Shown: piece by piece, positions 46,242 through 55,272 of the stretch
Layout: the number at the start of each line of letters is the position of its first letter
Numbering within the stretch: position 1 is the stretch's first letter
Program-made: the position numbers and the translations under genes
Notes under the pieces: generated by a model
Told to the model about the DNA's origin: nothing
Database searches by the model: none
The model's input: only the letters and a program-made list of their open reading frames with translations
NCBI GenBank assembly: GCA_947500005.1
Contig: CANMQJ010000001.1
Coordinates: 372,001-436,000 of the forward strand
Length of the DNA stretch: 64,000 nt
From: an uncultured Paracoccaceae bacterium
GTDB lineage: Bacteria > Pseudomonadota > Alphaproteobacteria > Rhodobacterales > Rhodobacteraceae
Direction: 5' to 3'

Positions 46242-46266
46242 GGTGGAGTGAAACCCCACCCTACGC
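46242..46266 (+). repeat. Short hairpin repeat, copy 2
   Basis: Reads GGTGGAGTGAAACCCCACC followed by CTACGCC, a close match to the copy at 46155-46180. The arms pair less well than in copy 1 because of one A in the first arm. It ends 12 bp from the stop of the oxidoreductase gene. Confidence 0.5.
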
Positions 46267-46277
46267 CGAAGGCGCGG

Positions 46278-47582
46278 TCAGCCAAGCACCGAGAAGCTGC
46301 TTTCCTCGTTGATGGGGCGCTTGCGAGAGTAGAAGCCCACGTCGATGGACCGCCCGATATAGGGCAGTTCGAATTGCAGGGGCTGTGCGTCGTGGTCGTT
46401 GCCCGCCTCGCAATATTCGATCAGTTCGGCCATCATCTTGCCCGCGATGGGCGCGTTCTTGTACTGGTTCCCGCTTGTGCCGCAGGCCATGTAGAAGCCG
46501 CCCAGCGCGGATTTGTCGTAGATCGGGATCCAGTCGGTCGAGGCGTCGTAGAGATCGACCACGCCGCGCGTTTTCGACGGGATGCCGAGCGAGGGCACGC
46601 GCTGCGCATAGCGCATGGCCTGGGTCGTCCATTGATCGGTGAATTCGCGGTTGTAGTCGGTATCGTCCTCGACCCATTGATGCGTGTCACATTCGGGGTC
46701 TTCGGACCCGATCAGGATGTGGTTGCCATGCTCGGGCCGCACGTAGCAGGCGATGTCGCTGTCCGAGACGATGGTGCCCTGGCGTTCGAAATCGAAACCT
46801 TCGGGGCTGGGGACATGAACCACCTCCTGCCGCAGGGGGCGGGTTTCGATGGTCATGTCATCGGTCACGCCCGCCATGCGGTTGACGATGGAGGAGCCGG
46901 GGCCGGCCACGTTGATGACCACATCAGAATGGATCTCCTCTCCGTCCGCGAGGCGCACGCCCCTCACGCGGCCGCCCTCTTGCAGGATCTCGGTCACCTC
47001 GGCGCGGGTGCGGACCTGTGCGCCGTGTCGTTTGGCGGCGTCCAGAAGGTTCTGCGCCGAGAGCGCGGGATCGGTCACGTAGCCGCCATTGGGCCAGAAG
47101 ACCGCGCCGCCCATGCGCCCGCCATTGGGCTTGCCGAAATCCGGGTCGTCCATGCGTTTGGCGGGAGCGAAGCTTTCCAGCGAATAGATCGGCATCTTCT
47201 CCTTCACCTGTTCGGCGGTCAGTTCCTCGAAGGGGCAGCCAAGCTCGGCAGAGTATTTCATGTGTTTCTCGAGATGGCCGTTGGCGGGGGTCTTCATCAC
47301 CATGCAGCCGACCTCGCGGAACTGGGCAAGGTTGGCGTCCGCGGGCAGGCCCAGGTAGTCGGACCAGTCGCGCCAGTAGTGGTAGCCTTCCCAGGCGAAG
47401 GCGGTACCGGGATAGGTGGAATAGTGCATCCGGACGATCGCGCAGGAGCCTGCGGTGGAGCCGTGCCCGGCCTGGGTGTTGCGGTCGAGCGAGAGGGTCT
47501 TCCACCCTTTCTTGGCAAGCTCGAAGGCGATGGCGGCGCCGATGACGCCGGTGCCAATGATGATCGCGTCGGGTCTGCTCAT
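46278..47582 (-). CDS. FAD-dependent oxidoreductase (sarcosine/DMG oxidase-like, DAO family)
   Basis: 434 aa. The dinucleotide fold is AIIIGTGVIGAAIAFELAKKG, followed by the STAGSCAIVR flavin motif. C-terminal FAD contacts probably lie in GGFYMACGTSGNQYKNAP. Resembles SoxB-type and related amine oxidases, which release formaldehyde or methylene-THF from N-methyl amines. The ATG overlaps the TetR stop (ATGA), making it the last gene of a four-gene coupled operon with DMGDH-like and MttB-like genes. Confidence 0.87.
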   Translation of the reverse strand: MSRPDAIIIGTGVIGAAIAFELAKKGWKTLSLDRNTQAGHGSTAGSCAIVRMHYSTYPGTAFAWEGYHYWRDWSDYLGLPADANLAQFREVGCMVMKTPANGHLEKHMKYSAELGCPFEELTAEQVKEKMPIYSLESFAPAKRMDDPDFGKPNGGRMGGAVFWPNGGYVTDPALSAQNLLDAAKRHGAQVRTRAEVTEILQEGGRVRGVRLADGEEIHSDVVINVAGPGSSIVNRMAGVTDDMTIETRPLRQEVVHVPSPEGFDFERQGTIVSDSDIACYVRPEHGNHILIGSEDPECDTHQWVEDDTDYNREFTDQWTTQAMRYAQRVPSLGIPSKTRGVVDLYDASTDWIPIYDKSALGGFYMACGTSGNQYKNAPIAGKMMAELIEYCEAGNDHDAQPLQFELPYIGRSIDVGFYSRKRPINEESSFSVLG

Positions 47583-48250
47583 GCTGTCTCTCCTTGTGAA
47601 TGGGCGCGCGCGTAGGCGGCGAATTCCTCGATCTCCTGCGGCTGTCCATGGGTGCCGGTGAAGACGAACAGGTAATGGGGCACCAGTGCCAGCCGGGCCT
47701 CCATCGGCTCGCCCAGCTGGGCGAGGTCATAGCCGATCTGCATGTAATACAGAACGCGGGCGCGGGTTTCGGCCTCGGTCGCGTCATAGCCGAAGCGGGC
47801 GAACATGGCGTTGAGCGCCTGAAGCCTGCGCGCGTCGGACTGATCGAGCATCCGGCGCACCTTGCCCGAGCGCCGCGCCCAGTCGCGCACCGCGAAATCG
47901 AGCGCGGTGTCGAAGAGGCGCGGGTTGATCACGCAGCGATAGACGTTCAGCACGGCCTGGGTGATGGTCTCGGCGGGCGCCTCGGCCTGGGCCACCATGG
48001 CGGCGGTGTTGGTGGCCTGCCAGCGGTCGAGCAGCGCGTCGAGCAGGTCCTGCCGGGACTTGAAATACCAGTAGAAGGAAGAGCGCGAGACGCCCATCCG
48101 CTCGGCCAGGTTCATCACCTTGACCTTTTCGACCCCGTCCGAGACCAGCGCGTCCATCGCGACGTTGAGCCAGTCGTCGCGGGTAACCTTGATATTGCCG
48201 ACCAGCGGCTCGGCCTCGGGGTCGTCGCGGTGCAGGATGGGTCCGGTCAT
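47579..48250 (-). CDS. TetR-family transcriptional regulator
   Basis: 223 aa from ATG 48250, one base after the MttB-like stop. Helix-turn-helix: WLNVAMDALVSDGVEKVKVMNLAERMGVSRSSFYWYFKSRQDLLDAL split as two visible parts (VKVMNLAERMGVSRSSFYWY and FKSRQDLLDALLDRW). A C-terminal ligand domain follows. It is encoded inside the amine-catabolism operon, so it probably represses it; a perfect palindrome upstream of the first gene (52240-52251) is the likely operator. Confidence 0.88.
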   Translation of the reverse strand: MTGPILHRDDPEAEPLVGNIKVTRDDWLNVAMDALVSDGVEKVKVMNLAERMGVSRSSFYWYFKSRQDLLDALLDRWQATNTAAMVAQAEAPAETITQAVLNVYRCVINPRLFDTALDFAVRDWARRSGKVRRMLDQSDARRLQALNAMFARFGYDATEAETRARVLYYMQIGYDLAQLGEPMEARLALVPHYLFVFTGTHGQPQEIEEFAAYARAHSQGETA

Positions 48251-48251
48251 G

Positions 48252-49781
48252 TCAGCTTTCGGGGTTGGCGCCGCCCTGGGCGGTGCGGCGGGCGATGAAG
48301 TCGTGCAGCGCGGCCGTGCGGTCGGGATCGGTTGCGGGCGGCTGGAACGCGGCGAGTTTGCGTTTCCAGATATGTCTGGCCCGCGTGGTGGCGTCGAGCC
48401 CCCCGCGCTCTGTCCAGGTGCCGAAATTGGACCAGTCGCCCACCAGCGGTTCGTAGAACTGGGTCTGGTAGCGCTCCATCGTGTGCTGCGCCCCGAAGAA
48501 ATGGCCCATCGGCGGCACCGCGCGCAGGGCGTCGAGGGCGATGTCGGCCTCGTCCGCGGGGGTGCCGGCGCAAAGCTCGGCCACCATCTGCAGCACTTCG
48601 AGGTCGGTGATGAGCTTTTCATATGAGAGCGACAGCCCGCCCTCGATCCAGCCGGCGGAGTGGATGGTGATGGTCGCGCCCGCCAGCAGGCAGCCCCAGA
48701 GCGCGAACTGGGATTCGTTGGCGGCCTGGGCGTCGGCGATGTTGGACGCGCTCCCGCCGGCGCAGCGCCAGGGCAGGCCCAGCCTGCGGGCGAGCTGTCC
48801 CGCCACGAGGGAGGCCTGGAAATGTTCGGGCGTGCCGAAGGCGGGGGCGCCGGATTTCATGTCCACGTTCGAGGTGAAGGTGCCGTAGCAAACCGGCGCA
48901 CCGGGTTGGGCGAGCTGGGTGAGGGTGATCGCGGCCAGTGCCTCGGCATGCGACAGCGTGATCGCGCCCGCGACGGTGACCGGGGCCATCGCGCCCATCA
49001 GGGTGAAGGGCGTGACGACGGAGGGCTGGCCGTGGCGGGCAAAATCGATCAGCCCCTGCGCCATCGGCGTGTCGATGGTGCGCGGCGAGTTGGTGTTGAT
49101 GATCGTGTAACACCAGGGCTCGGCGCGGAATTCGTCGTCGGAGAGGCCGCGGAAGTCGCGGATCATCTCGAACCCGTCCATCACCTGTGGCGTGCCTCGG
49201 GAATAGAGGAAGGGCACCTTGTCGGACTGCGTCAGCTCGACCTCGGTCATGGCGAGGTGGCGCAGGTTCATCGGCACGTCCTGCGCCTCGACCAGCGGCG
49301 GGACCATGTGCAGGACATCGAAGCTTTGCGTGAGCTGCACCAGTTCGCGGAAGTCGCGCAGGGTACCGGGACGGCGGCCACGCTCGAGATCGGTGGCGTG
49401 CGGACAGCCTGCGCCGGGCTGGAACACGATACGGCCCAGCTCCAGCGTGATGTCGCGATGGCGCGCGCCGCCACGCAGGGTGATCGAACGCGGCGCGGTG
49501 GCAAGCGCGGCCTCGACGATCTCGCGGCCGAGAAACACCATGTCGTCCGCGACCCGCGCGCCCGCCTGCGCGTAAAGCTGGCGCGCCTCGTCATGCAGGA
49601 CCTTGATGCCGGCCTCTTCGAGCAGGGTGAGGGCGGCCTCGTGCAGCGCCTCGACCCGGTCCTGGGAGAGGACGTTCATGGTGGGAAACGGGCTGCGCAG
49701 GTCGCGGTAGTTCACCTTGCGCGCGGGGCCGGTATCGGCCTGCCGCCGCTTGCGACCGCGCCGGGACGGATGCTCGGTCAT
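48252..49781 (-). CDS. MttB-family trimethylamine methyltransferase-like protein (no pyrrolysine)
   Basis: 509 aa. It shows the MttB superfamily layout: a helical N-terminus (LHEAALTLLEEAGIKVLHDEA), the TIM-barrel motifs FQPGAGCPHATDLE and GAMAPVTVAGAITLSHAEALA, and GHFFGAQHTMERY near the C-terminus. The frame is open with no in-frame TAG, so it is the non-pyrrolysine type, known elsewhere to demethylate glycine betaine and other quaternary amines. The start at 49781 overlaps the upstream stop (ATGA). No corrinoid protein gene is nearby. Confidence 0.87.
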   Translation of the reverse strand: MTEHPSRRGRKRRQADTGPARKVNYRDLRSPFPTMNVLSQDRVEALHEAALTLLEEAGIKVLHDEARQLYAQAGARVADDMVFLGREIVEAALATAPRSITLRGGARHRDITLELGRIVFQPGAGCPHATDLERGRRPGTLRDFRELVQLTQSFDVLHMVPPLVEAQDVPMNLRHLAMTEVELTQSDKVPFLYSRGTPQVMDGFEMIRDFRGLSDDEFRAEPWCYTIINTNSPRTIDTPMAQGLIDFARHGQPSVVTPFTLMGAMAPVTVAGAITLSHAEALAAITLTQLAQPGAPVCYGTFTSNVDMKSGAPAFGTPEHFQASLVAGQLARRLGLPWRCAGGSASNIADAQAANESQFALWGCLLAGATITIHSAGWIEGGLSLSYEKLITDLEVLQMVAELCAGTPADEADIALDALRAVPPMGHFFGAQHTMERYQTQFYEPLVGDWSNFGTWTERGGLDATTRARHIWKRKLAAFQPPATDPDRTAALHDFIARRTAQGGANPES

Positions 49782-52180
49782 CCCCGCATCGCCTTGCCTT
49801 GCGGGTCGTAGGGTGAGGGCGCGAGGATGCGGGCGGGGCGTTCGACGCCCACGACATGCACGGTGAGCCGGGTGCCCGGTTCGGCGTGGTCGCGATCCAC
49901 CAGCGCCATCGCCAGCGATTTGCCGAGGTGGTGGCCATAGGCGCCGGAGGTGACGAAGCCCACGCGCCGGCCATCGGCCCAGACGGGTTCGTAACCCGAG
50001 GCGTCGGCATCGAGCGCGTCGATCTCCAGCGTGACCTGCAGCTGCGCGGGGCCGTTGCCGTCGCGTTCCTTGATCGCGGCATCCTTGCCGATGAAGTCCT
50101 TGTCCCAGTCGATCCAGCGGTCCATCGCGGTCATGGCGGGGGTGCGGTCCTGCGTGAATTCGGCCGACCAGATGCCGAAGCTTTTTTCGATCCGGGTGGA
50201 AAGCATGGCGTTGAAGCCGACCTCGCGGATGCCCGCCTCGGCCCCGGCCTTGAGCAGCAGGCGCCGCAGCTGGACGTGGTCGCCCATGCGGCAGTTGATC
50301 TCGTAGCCCTTTTCGCCGGTGACGGACATGCGGGCCACTTTCGCCCGCACATTGCCGATGTCGAAGGCGCCGCAGTGCATGAATTTCAGGGTCGAGATGT
50401 CCTGCTCGGCGATTTGTTCGACCACCTGTTGGGAGTTGGGGCCGATCACGGCGAAGCCCGCCATTTCCTCGCCCATGTCGCGGATGGAAACACCCTCCTC
50501 CATGTGGTCCTGGAACCAGCGCATGTGCCAGGCGCGGAGGTAGTAGCTGCCCATGATCCACCACGTCGCGTCGCCCCAGTTGAGCACGGTGAGATCGCCC
50601 TTGAGCCGCCCGGTCTCGGACAGCATGGGGGCGAGTTTCGCGCGGCCCGGCGCGGGCAGTCCAGAGGCCATGAGACGGTCGAGCCATGCCTCGGCATTCG
50701 GGCCGGTGACCTCGAACCGGGAAAAGCCGGTGATGTCCAGAAGCGCCACGTTCTCGCGGATCGCCCTGCACTCCGCGCCCACGATATCATGGGCGTTGGA
50801 GCGTTTCAGGGTCGGCGTCTCCTCGAACCCTTGGGGGGCGAAGTAGAGCGGAACCTCGAGATCCCAGCTGACGCCCCAGCGCGCGCCGGCGGCACTCATC
50901 GCGTCATGGGCGGGGGCCATTTTCAGCGGCCGGCCGGCGGGGAGCTGCTCGTTGGGATAGGTCATCACGAAGCGGCGGGAATAGAACTGCCCGGTGGTTT
51001 CGCGGATATAGCGCTTGTTCTGCGCGTAATCGCCGTAGCGGGCCACGTCCATCGACCAGGCGTCGGCCTCGGGCTCGCCGTGGATCATCCATTCGGCCAG
51101 CGTCTTGCCCACGCCGCCACCTTGGAGAAAGCCCGCCATCACCGCGCAGGCGGACCAGTAGCCGCGCTTGCCCGGGACGGGGCCCACCAGCGGGTTGCCG
51201 TCGGGCGAGAAGGTGAAGGCGCCGTTGACCCAGGTCTTGATGCCGACGTCCTGGATCGCCGGGTAGCGCTGGAAGCCCAGGGTCAGCTCGTTCTCGATCC
51301 GGTCGAGCTGTTCCTGGAAGAGTTCCTCGCCATAGCTCCAAGGCGCGCCGTCCATCGCCCAGTGTTCATGCTCGATCTCGTAGATGCCGACGAGCACGCC
51401 CTTCTGGTCCTGCCGCATGTAGGTGAAGCCTTCGAGATCGACGGTCATCGGCATCTCGAAATCCGCCTGCGCGACCTCCGGCACGGTGTCGGTGACGAGG
51501 TAGTGATGCTTGAGCGGCGAGACCGGCAGCTCGATCCCGGCCATGCGGCCCACCTGCTTGGCCCAGAGGCCGGCGGCGTTGACGACATGTTCGCAGGTTA
51601 TGGTGCCCTTGTCGGTGACCACCTCCCAGCCATCTGCGGTCTGGGTCAGGCTTTCGACCTTGGTCTCCTCGTAATATTCCGCGCCGCGCTTTTTCGCGGC
51701 CACCGCATAGGCGGTCACCGTGCCGGTGGTGTCGAGATAGCCCTCGCGGTCGGCCCACATGGCACCCAGGATGCCGTCGGTGGACATGATCGGGCAACGG
51801 CGCTGCGCTTCTTCGGGGGTGATGAGTTCGCAATCCTCGATACCGATGGACTGGAAGATGCGGTAATTGGCCTGGAGCCACTCCCAGCGTTCGGGGGTTC
51901 CGGCGAGCGTCAGCCCGCCGGTCATGTGCAGGCCGATATTCTGGCCCGATTCCTTCTCGATCTCGGAGAGCAGGTCGATGGTGTAGGCTTGGAGGGCTGC
52001 CATGTTCGGGTCGGCGTTGAGCGCATGTACCCCACCCGCCGCGTGCCAGGAGGAGCCGGAGGCGAGGCGGCGGCGTTCCAGCATGACCACGTCGGACCAG
52101 CCGAGCTTGGCCAGGTGATAGAGAACCGAGGCGCCGACGACGCCGCCCCCGATGACCACGACACGATACTGAGATTTCAT
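49778..52180 (-). CDS. Dimethylglycine dehydrogenase-like FAD/aminomethyltransferase fusion
   Basis: 800 aa from ATG 52180, with GGGGAGG upstream (a GTG two codons earlier is possible). The N-terminal FAD domain shows VVVIGGGVVGASVLYHLAKLG and the WHAAGGVHAL motif where covalent FAD-His occurs in this family. The C-terminal half from about residue 440 is a GcvT-type folate domain (LLDITGFSRFEVTGPNAEAWLDRL; FVTSGAYGHHLGKSLAMALV). It should oxidise an N-methyl amine and pass the C1 unit to tetrahydrofolate. First gene of the coupled operon. Confidence 0.9.
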   Translation of the reverse strand: MKSQYRVVVIGGGVVGASVLYHLAKLGWSDVVMLERRRLASGSSWHAAGGVHALNADPNMAALQAYTIDLLSEIEKESGQNIGLHMTGGLTLAGTPERWEWLQANYRIFQSIGIEDCELITPEEAQRRCPIMSTDGILGAMWADREGYLDTTGTVTAYAVAAKKRGAEYYEETKVESLTQTADGWEVVTDKGTITCEHVVNAAGLWAKQVGRMAGIELPVSPLKHHYLVTDTVPEVAQADFEMPMTVDLEGFTYMRQDQKGVLVGIYEIEHEHWAMDGAPWSYGEELFQEQLDRIENELTLGFQRYPAIQDVGIKTWVNGAFTFSPDGNPLVGPVPGKRGYWSACAVMAGFLQGGGVGKTLAEWMIHGEPEADAWSMDVARYGDYAQNKRYIRETTGQFYSRRFVMTYPNEQLPAGRPLKMAPAHDAMSAAGARWGVSWDLEVPLYFAPQGFEETPTLKRSNAHDIVGAECRAIRENVALLDITGFSRFEVTGPNAEAWLDRLMASGLPAPGRAKLAPMLSETGRLKGDLTVLNWGDATWWIMGSYYLRAWHMRWFQDHMEEGVSIRDMGEEMAGFAVIGPNSQQVVEQIAEQDISTLKFMHCGAFDIGNVRAKVARMSVTGEKGYEINCRMGDHVQLRRLLLKAGAEAGIREVGFNAMLSTRIEKSFGIWSAEFTQDRTPAMTAMDRWIDWDKDFIGKDAAIKERDGNGPAQLQVTLEIDALDADASGYEPVWADGRRVGFVTSGAYGHHLGKSLAMALVDRDHAEPGTRLTVHVVGVERPARILAPSPYDPQGKAMRG

Positions 52181-52239
52181 CCCCACCTCCCCTGGAACGA
52201 TTCTGGGGGCAGGCTAGCGGCGCCGGTCAGACGCGTCTA

Positions 52240-52251
52240 GACATTAATGTC
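52240..52251. promoter_or_regulatory. Perfect 12-bp palindrome, candidate TetR operator
   Basis: GACATTAATGTC lies 60 bp before the start of the DMGDH-like gene, in the 88-bp gap that separates its operon from the cupin gene. On the minus strand the TAATGT could double as a -10 element. Its position and symmetry fit the binding site of the TetR protein encoded in the operon; this is inference. Confidence 0.5.
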
Positions 52252-52268
52252 CATTGCTTGGCGCGGGA

Positions 52269-52583
52269 TCAGGTTTCGCGCTTGTTCTCCAGCAGTTCGA
52301 CCTCGATGAAGGCGCATTCGAAATCATTGCCGCTGATCACGTCATGCTCGACGCCGAGTTCGCGGTAATAGGGCACGCCGTTGTGCAACCGCGCCTCGAC
52401 ACGCTCGCCATTGCCCGTGACGATCTCGAGCGTTCCGTCGAAGAGGGGGATGACCACGTAATCGTAGTCGTGGCGGTGCCAGCCGGTATTGTCGCCGCGT
52501 CTGGCGAAGCGCCATTCGGTGACGCGGACGCGGTCATTGTCGATCAGGACGCTGGGCGTGGCGGTGCCCGTTTTGCTGCACAT
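52269..52583 (-). CDS. Small cupin-domain protein
   Basis: 104 aa from ATG 52583, with GGAG 8 nt upstream. The cupin core is TGWHRHDYDYVVIPLFDG with two His ligands, plus a late His in GVEHDVI. Likely a cytoplasmic metal-binding enzyme or ligand-binding protein. It follows the GST gene by 13 bp and is probably co-transcribed with it. Confidence 0.8.
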   Translation of the reverse strand: MCSKTGTATPSVLIDNDRVRVTEWRFARRGDNTGWHRHDYDYVVIPLFDGTLEIVTGNGERVEARLHNGVPYYRELGVEHDVISGNDFECAFIEVELLENKRET

Positions 52584-52596
52584 GGCGGAGCTCCTC

Positions 52597-53226
52597 TCAC
52601 AGGCTGGCGCTTGGCCGTTCGCGGATGCGGGCGTGCCAGTCGTTGAGCGCGCCGTGATCCTCGGGCACCTGCATCCGGATGACGCGGGCGAAATCGACGG
52701 CGACGAGCAGGGTGATGTCGGCCAGCGAGAACTCTTGGCCCGCGACATGCGCGGATTGCGCAAGATGGTCGTTCATCATCTTGTAGAAATGCGCCAGCCG
52801 CGCCTTGCCACGTTCGGCCAGTTCGGGGATTTGCTGATAGTTATGGGGGCCGGGCAGTGCGCGGTCCTTCAACCGGGGGCTGGAATTGCGCAGCGCCTCG
52901 GCGATGGCCATGAAGCCCTGCTGCTCGATGATGGCGGTCCACATCATCACCAGCCCCTTTTCGTCGGGCGTGCGGCCCATCAGGGGCGGTTCGGGATGCG
53001 CGGCCTCGAGATAGGCGGCGATGCCGAGATTCTCGGTCAGCACGGTACCCTCGTCCGTGACCAGCACCGGAACGGTGGCGCGCGGGTTCACGGCAAGGAA
53101 CTCGCGCGAGAGCTGCGCGCCCTCGGTCAACGAGATCTCGCGGGTTTCGATCTCCAGCCCCTTTTCGGCGATGAAGATACGCGCGCGGCGGGGGCTGGGC
53201 GCGGTGGCGCAGTCGTAGAAGATCAT
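52597..53226 (-). CDS. Glutathione S-transferase-family protein
   Basis: 209 aa. Thioredoxin-like N-domain with ATAPSPRRARIFIAEKGLE, VNPRATVPVL (cis-Pro) and the TENLGIAAYLE glutathione contact; an all-helical C-domain follows. Catalysis could use the Ser in APSPRR. Substrate unknown. Confidence 0.87.
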   Translation of the reverse strand: MIFYDCATAPSPRRARIFIAEKGLEIETREISLTEGAQLSREFLAVNPRATVPVLVTDEGTVLTENLGIAAYLEAAHPEPPLMGRTPDEKGLVMMWTAIIEQQGFMAIAEALRNSSPRLKDRALPGPHNYQQIPELAERGKARLAHFYKMMNDHLAQSAHVAGQEFSLADITLLVAVDFARVIRMQVPEDHGALNDWHARIRERPSASL

Positions 53227-53306
53227 CTCTGGTTCCTCCCTGTTTCGGGGCGAGCATAGGCACGCGGGCGGGTGACGGGCCAGCCCCGGGGCAAATGACC
53301 CTGCGT

Positions 53307-54455
53307 TCAGCCCAGCGCGGCGGCGGTGGCGCGGGCGATCACCCTCTCCTCATCCGTGGGGATGACGAGGACCGGGGTCGGCCCGGAGGAGATCTGCGTG
53401 CGGCCCGCGTCATTGGCATCGGCGTCAAGCCGGAGGCCGAGAAAGCCCAGCCCATCGATCACGCGGGCGCGGATCGGGGCGGCATTTTCGCCGACCCCTC
53501 CGGTGAAGACCACGGCATCGAGCCCGCCCAGCACGGCGGCCATCGCGCCCAGTTCGCGCCGGATGCGGAAGACGTAATAGTCGATCGCCTCGACCGCGTG
53601 GGGATCGTCACTGGCGAGAAGCGTGCGCATGTCGTGGCTGAGGCCCGAAAGACCCTTGAGCCCGCTTTCGCGGTAGAGCATTTCGGTCAGCTGCGCGGAA
53701 GAATACCCCTGATCCATCAGGTAGAGCAGCACGCCCGGATCGAGCTGCCCGCAACGGGTGCCCATCGGCAGCCCGTCGAGTGCCGAGAACCCCATCGTCG
53801 AGCCCATCGAGCGGCCATCCTGCACGGCGCACATCGAGGCGCCGTTGCCCAGATGCGCGATCACCACCCGCCCGGAGGCCAGGTCCGGATGATCGGCGCG
53901 CAGCCGGCCGGTGATGTAGTCGTAGCTGAGCCCGTGGAAGCCGTAGCGGCGCACGCCTTCGTCGTAAAAGCGGCGCGGCAGGGCGAAGGCGTCGTTCACG
54001 AAGGGGTGGCCCTTGTGGAACGCGGTATCGAAGCAGGCGATCTGCACCGCTTGCGGAAAGGCGTCCTGGGCGGCGCGCACGGCGGCGAGGTTGTGCGGCT
54101 GGTGCAGGGGCGCGAGCGGGACCAGCGCGTCGAGCTGGTCCATCACCTGGGCGGTGAGTTCGGTGGGTGCACCGAAGGTCTTGCCGCCATGCACGATGCG
54201 GTGGCCCACACCCGCGACGGGGCGACCGTCGAGCATGGGCGCGACCGCGTCGAGGATGGCGCGGACGGCGCGTCCGTGATCGGCGGGGCCGATCTCGACC
54301 ACCTGCTTTCCGTCCGCGCCGTTCATCTCCATGCGTGCGAGCGGGCCGATATTCTCGACCTGGCCCATTTGCAGAAGCTCCGGCTCTTCGGCGGCGCGGT
54401 AGAGGCCGAACTTGATCGAGGAGCTGCCTGCGTTGAGGGTGAGGATGTCGCTCAT
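53307..54455 (-). CDS. ackA: Acetate kinase
   Basis: 382 aa. Phosphorylates acetate or uses acetyl phosphate to make ATP. Motifs: LTLNAGSSSIKFGLY at the N-terminus, GHRIVHGG, RYGFHGLSYDYI, VIAHLGNGASM and FTGGVGENA. pta, the usual partner, is not adjacent, and no phosphoketolase gene is present either. Confidence 0.94.
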   Translation of the reverse strand: MSDILTLNAGSSSIKFGLYRAAEEPELLQMGQVENIGPLARMEMNGADGKQVVEIGPADHGRAVRAILDAVAPMLDGRPVAGVGHRIVHGGKTFGAPTELTAQVMDQLDALVPLAPLHQPHNLAAVRAAQDAFPQAVQIACFDTAFHKGHPFVNDAFALPRRFYDEGVRRYGFHGLSYDYITGRLRADHPDLASGRVVIAHLGNGASMCAVQDGRSMGSTMGFSALDGLPMGTRCGQLDPGVLLYLMDQGYSSAQLTEMLYRESGLKGLSGLSHDMRTLLASDDPHAVEAIDYYVFRIRRELGAMAAVLGGLDAVVFTGGVGENAAPIRARVIDGLGFLGLRLDADANDAGRTQISSGPTPVLVIPTDEERVIARATAAALG

Positions 54456-54534
54456 GTCGGGCCTTTCATTCTTGGGTCGGGGTCAGCTATGCAGCTTTGC
54501 CGCCCCCGCCATAGGGCCAGTCCGCGACATCGGA

Positions 54535-55044
54535 TCAGCCACGATAGACGAAACAGCGCCCGGGCACCGCGCCGGACGGCAGGGGCAGTTCCCTGAGCCG
54601 GTCGAAATACATCCGGTCGGACGACACCATGAGGCCGCCGGACGCGATCAGCGGCTCGACCAGTGGCGAGATCAGCCGGGCGAACGCGTCGTTCTTTTCG
54701 CGGTTGTGGCCGCCCAGATCGGCATGGACCAGGCTGGCCGTGGCGCCGAAACGGTCGAGCGCGGCGGGCAGCGTCTCGCGCACGTCGCCGAGGATGAGAT
54801 GCGCGTCGTCCGGGGTGGACTCGGGATGGGAGGCCACCGCGCGCTCGAACACGTAGACGGGGCGCCCGGTCACATGCGTCTTGAGGTGGTGATAGGTGCG
54901 CCCGTTGCCGAGGCCCAGTTCGAAGATCGGGCCGGGCAGCGCGGCGGTGTCTGCGATGGCGAAGTCGAGGCAGGCGCGCTGCGAGACCATGCGGTCGATG
55001 AAGAGATCGAGGCGGGACTGGGCGCCGGGCGCGGTCTGGGTCAC
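54535..55044 (-). CDS. Class I SAM-dependent methyltransferase-like protein
   Basis: 169 aa from a GTG at 55044 with AGGA about 10 nt upstream; an ATG at 55119 would give 194 aa but has no SD. The SAM loop is PIFELGLGNGRTYHHL, followed by VYVFERA, LILGDVRETL and LVHADLGGHNREKND. The last part lacks clear substrate motifs. Divergent from the peptide ABC operon across a 228-bp region. Substrate unknown. Confidence 0.72.
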   Translation of the reverse strand: MTQTAPGAQSRLDLFIDRMVSQRACLDFAIADTAALPGPIFELGLGNGRTYHHLKTHVTGRPVYVFERAVASHPESTPDDAHLILGDVRETLPAALDRFGATASLVHADLGGHNREKNDAFARLISPLVEPLIASGGLMVSSDRMYFDRLRELPLPSGAVPGRCFVYRG

Positions 55045-55272
55045 GTGCTGCGCATCCTGTGCTGCTTGGGTTGGCCCCGTGATGCCAGAGCGGGGCGCGC
55101 TTGGATAGGGCCTAGGCATTGTTTCGCAACGATTCCGTGACGTTTGGTCACAAAAACGGGTTTGACTTGGCGCGCCGGGCCGCGCGAAGGTAGCGACAAA
55201 ACCTTGGGGAGAATGGACGCGGATGTGTGTCTTGGCGCAACCTGGCTTGGCCGGGGCCGATGGACGGCCTGG

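Noticed and set aside
49782..50771. 330-residue N-terminal extension of the MttB-like frame
   Set aside because: It lies in another frame of the DMGDH-like gene; the ATG at 49781 overlaps that gene's stop and gives the family length.
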